From contig NW_008805073.1 in the NCBI RefSeq assembly GCF_000004825.1, positions 310,001 through 374,000 on the forward strand: a DNA stretch of 64,000 nucleotides. Direction: 5' to 3'. Origin of the DNA: Heterostelium album PN500. Taxonomy: Eukaryota; Evosea; Eumycetozoa; Acytosteliales; Acytosteliaceae. Of this stretch, positions 61,790 to 64,000 are shown piece by piece; the stretch's first letter is position 1; each line of letters starts with the position of its first letter. Below the pieces are notes generated by a model, which was not told the DNA's origin, did no database searches, and saw nothing but the letters and a program-made list of their open reading frames with translations. The translations under genes and the position numbers were made by a program.

Positions 61790-62017
61790 TTTTATTTATA
61801 TAATTTAATAGTAATTAAAATATATATTCATACACGAAATACTACTATTATTATTACTGCCAATTGGAGTTAATTTATCAAATAGATTAGATTTGAATAA
61901 TTACCCAATTAATAGTAATAGCCTGTGTGTTTGCAAAATTAGTTCTTAATTTTTATTTTTATTTTTATTTTTTACATTTTTTTTTTATTGAAAACACTGT
62001 TTTGTTTTAAGTTTATC

Positions 62018-63087
62018 ATGTTTCATAAAGTTGTACAACTATCATTCAATTCAAGAACTAGCTTATTTCTATTCAACCAAAAAAAGGTTAATTACATTGC
62101 TTCACTAAATAAATCGAGCATTGCTACCTTTTCTACTTTTAGAAATTCGTTAGATAATAATAATAGCATTAATAAGAACATTAATAATAGTAGTAATATT
62201 GTTGATCAACATCATTATAAAAGTAATAATTTAAGTTTTAATATTAAAAGAACAATGTCTACCGCTTCTAATAGTACAGCTGGTGTTGTTGCCGAAGGAA
62301 CAACTATTTTCAAGGGACACGATCAAATTCAAATCGATTTGATGAAGGAGGAATGTATTGTTGTCGATAGAGACGATAAACCATTGCGTCCCGGCAGCAA
62401 GAAGGAGTGTCACTTGATGGAGAACATCAGCAAGGGATTGTTGCATCGTGCATTCTCAATCTTTTTGTTCAACGAAGAGGGCAAGTTGCTCTTGCAACGT
62501 CGTGCACTCGAGAAGATTACATTCCCAGGTTACTGGACCAACACTGTCTGCTCACATCCGCTGTGGCTCGAGAACGAGTTGATCGAAGAGGATGCCAAAG
62601 GTGTTCGTATCGCTGCACAACGTAAACTCAAACACGAACTCGGTGTTCCATTCGAACAAGCACCAATCGACGCATTCACCTTTATGACCAAGATCATCTA
62701 CGTCTCACCATCAGTTGAAGACGCACAATGGGGAGAACATGAAAGTAAGTGATATCTAGATCAATCAAAATATAAACATAACAGAAATATATATAATATA
62801 ACTAACCAATTAATTAACTAATTTTATATAACTTAGTTGATCATATTGTTGTTATAAAGAGAAAGATTGATGTTACACCGGAACCAAATGAAGTTATGGA
62901 TTATAAATATGTTTCATGGGAGGAGTTGCAGGAGATGTTTGCTGCAGCCGATAGAAAAGAGATTAAACTTACACCATGGTTTAGATTGATCGCTGAAAAT
63001 CATCTCGAGAAATGGTGGAAAGATTTGGACAACGTAAAACAACATGTTGAACCATCTGATAAGATTCATAGATACTGTGAATGTTAA
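62018..63087 (+). CDS. idi: Isopentenyl-diphosphate delta-isomerase, type 1
   Basis: Interconverts IPP and DMAPP in the mevalonate route to sterols, prenyl groups and dolichol. It has 325 residues in two exons (62018-62744 and 62837-63087). The Nudix-fold catalytic core starts near residue 85. Key residues are the catalytic Cys in TNTVCSHPL and Glu in WGEHE, with metal-site context [13 protein letters not shown] and RKLKHELG. The first ~80 residues are basic, Ser/Asn-rich and free of acidic residues at the start ([19 protein letters not shown]), suggesting a mitochondrial or other targeting presequence. A second Met (MSTASNS at ~80) would give a cytosolic or peroxisomal form. The first ATG is chosen because the frame is open and protein-like from there. 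Confidence 0.95.
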
Positions 63088-63471
63088 TATTTCATTTTGT
63101 TTTTTTTTTGATAAATAAACATATTATCAAATCATCTTATTATTCATTCATTCTTATATCATCAATCAATAAGTTTTCAGAAATGAAAATCATTTCTTTA
63201 TAAAAACAACAATTTTTATTTCTAATTTTATTTTAATGTTGTGTTGTTGGTAGGTAATAAATAATAATAATAATAAAAGAGTAGTCTATCTGATTCTCTT
63301 CTTTTGATTTAAAGTACAATTTGTATTTGCTTTTCCCAAATTAGCTAATTTGTCGTTGTTGTTAAAATAATAACTATTATTAGTTGTTCATTGATGATGT
63401 TGTTGTTGTTGATGTTCTATACAAGTGAAAAATTGAAATTATAATATAATATGAGTTATATAAAGTTATTA
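63088..63471. other. Convergent 3' spacer
   Basis: About 380 bp between the IDI stop and the stop of the edge gene. It has AATAAA-like signals shortly after the IDI stop and an AAT repeat near 63256-63276. No coding feature was seen. Confidence 0.5.
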
Positions 63472-64000
63472 CTATGCTAAAGTTTGTGCTAAATTATTTT
63501 GACCTAACATCCAACATATTTCTTTGTTCTAAAAAATAATAATAAAAGTTAATATTATGATAAACTATTTAATAAAAATATCTTTTTTTTTTTTTTTTAT
63601 GTTTTTCGATATTTACTTGTTCAACTGTTAGGTGTTTACCGAATCTTTCATAAATTTGTCTGCCAGCAGTGATACCATAACGATAGTAGGTCGATTTAAT
63701 CTTTTCATATGGATCGGTATCTTGTGACGATATGTTCTCAATTGTGATAACATTGAAAGGTTCGTACATTGGTCCTTCTAAAACAACGCTTGACTGTGGT
63801 GGAAATAGAAATGAATAAGTAATTTGAAATAAGATGAGTGAATTGATTTGAAACTTACTTTTTCTAATGGGGTCGATGTCGGTAGAGGAGATGAAGGTGA
63901 GAGTAAATCGGCTTCCTCTTCGGTTTTGGTCTTTGGTTTGGCAGCCATCGCCAGTGACATTGTGATGAACAAGACACATAGCAGTATCAATATGAAAACT
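63472..64000 (-). CDS. Small secreted protein, N-terminus beyond window edge
   Basis: Partial gene; the start codon probably lies just beyond base 64000. The visible exons are 63859-64000, 63617-63793 and 63472-63528, with phase 0 at both junctions. The chain opens in the hydrophobic core of a signal peptide (FILILLCVLFITMSLAMA). A Lys/Glu/Ser/Pro linker follows, then a compact segment (GPMYEPFNVITIENISSQD, YYRYGITAGRQIYERFG) and a short end (ICWMLGQNNLAQTLA). About 125 residues are visible. I do not recognise the family. The clean splice phases and signal peptide support it as a real gene. Confidence 0.7.

Noticed and set aside
1-64000. CRISPR arrays, rRNA genes, intact transposases or retroelements
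   Set aside because: No regularly spaced repeats, no rRNA-like blocks and no recognisable transposase, reverse transcriptase or integrase motifs were seen on either strand.

Overview
The window looks like nuclear DNA of a dictyostelid social amoeba, probably not D. discoideum itself. The evidence is very A+T-rich intergenic and intronic DNA, short AT-rich GT..AG introns, coding exons clearly richer in G+C than their surroundings, homopolymeric Asn/Gln/Ser/Thr tracts inside proteins, and dictyostelid-type gene families. These families include a ComC-like EGF/TIG membrane protein, an RCC1-RhoGEF-BAR-RasGAP (RGBARG) protein, a poly-Asn tyrosine phosphatase, a membrane hybrid histidine kinase and a degenerate ankyrin family. 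Exon structures below were worked out by hand from splice signals and reading-frame phase. Every multi-exon model given closes in frame; the last gene runs off the right edge.

Layout: 1-2.36 kb has no convincing gene. 2.36-4.06 kb (-) is an S28 serine carboxypeptidase with an 8-nt microexon. 5.0-8.6 kb (+) is a 13-exon LRR/TIG/EGF transmembrane receptor. 8.65-9.77 kb (-) is a DUSP12/Yvh1-type phosphatase. 10.0-12.35 kb is an accessory-looking interval: an orphan exon, an F-box-like fragment, a structured Pol III/SINE-like segment, a near-perfect 40-bp inverted repeat and a long hairpin. 12.4-14.1 kb (+) is an F-box/WD40 protein. 14.3-16.1 kb (-) is an NCS2 nucleobase permease. 17.5-23.1 kb (-) is RGBARG.

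25.3-27.8 kb (+) is the mRNA-export helicase UAP56/DDX39 with an unusually long first intron carrying a structured G+C-rich island. 28.7-30.3 kb (+) is an OGFOD2-like dioxygenase. 30.4-32.1 kb (-) is a probable GPI-anchored GH18 chitinase. 32.6-35.4 kb (-) is an unassigned PH-like / tandem RA-like / WH2-like protein. 36.1-39.0 kb (-) is a PTP3-like tyrosine phosphatase. 39.0-45.45 kb is a 6.4-kb gene-free stretch, long for such a compact genome.

45.5-46.7 kb (-) is an orphan low-complexity protein with a basic nuclear-type signal. 49.1-54.1 kb (+) is a hybrid histidine kinase whose phospho-acceptor His appears to be missing. 54.35-56.4 kb (+) is an ankyrin-like protein. 56.6-57.9 kb (-) is RNA polymerase III subunit RPC34/RPC6. 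58.8-59.4 kb (-) is a Ctr copper transporter. 60.3-61.8 kb (+) is the splicing factor RBM22. 62.0-63.1 kb (+) is isopentenyl-diphosphate isomerase. 63.5 kb to the edge (-) is a partial small secreted protein.

Most genes are individually regulated housekeeping or signalling genes with no operon logic. Several concern cortical signalling (RGBARG, PTP, the PH/RA/WH2 protein, the histidine kinase) or RNA metabolism (UAP56, RBM22, RPC34). No tRNA or rRNA gene and no CRISPR array was seen. The most unusual material is the 8-nt microexon, the structured RNA-like segment at 10.46-10.67 kb, the UAP56 intron island, the exon-per-repeat LRR gene and the His-less kinase.
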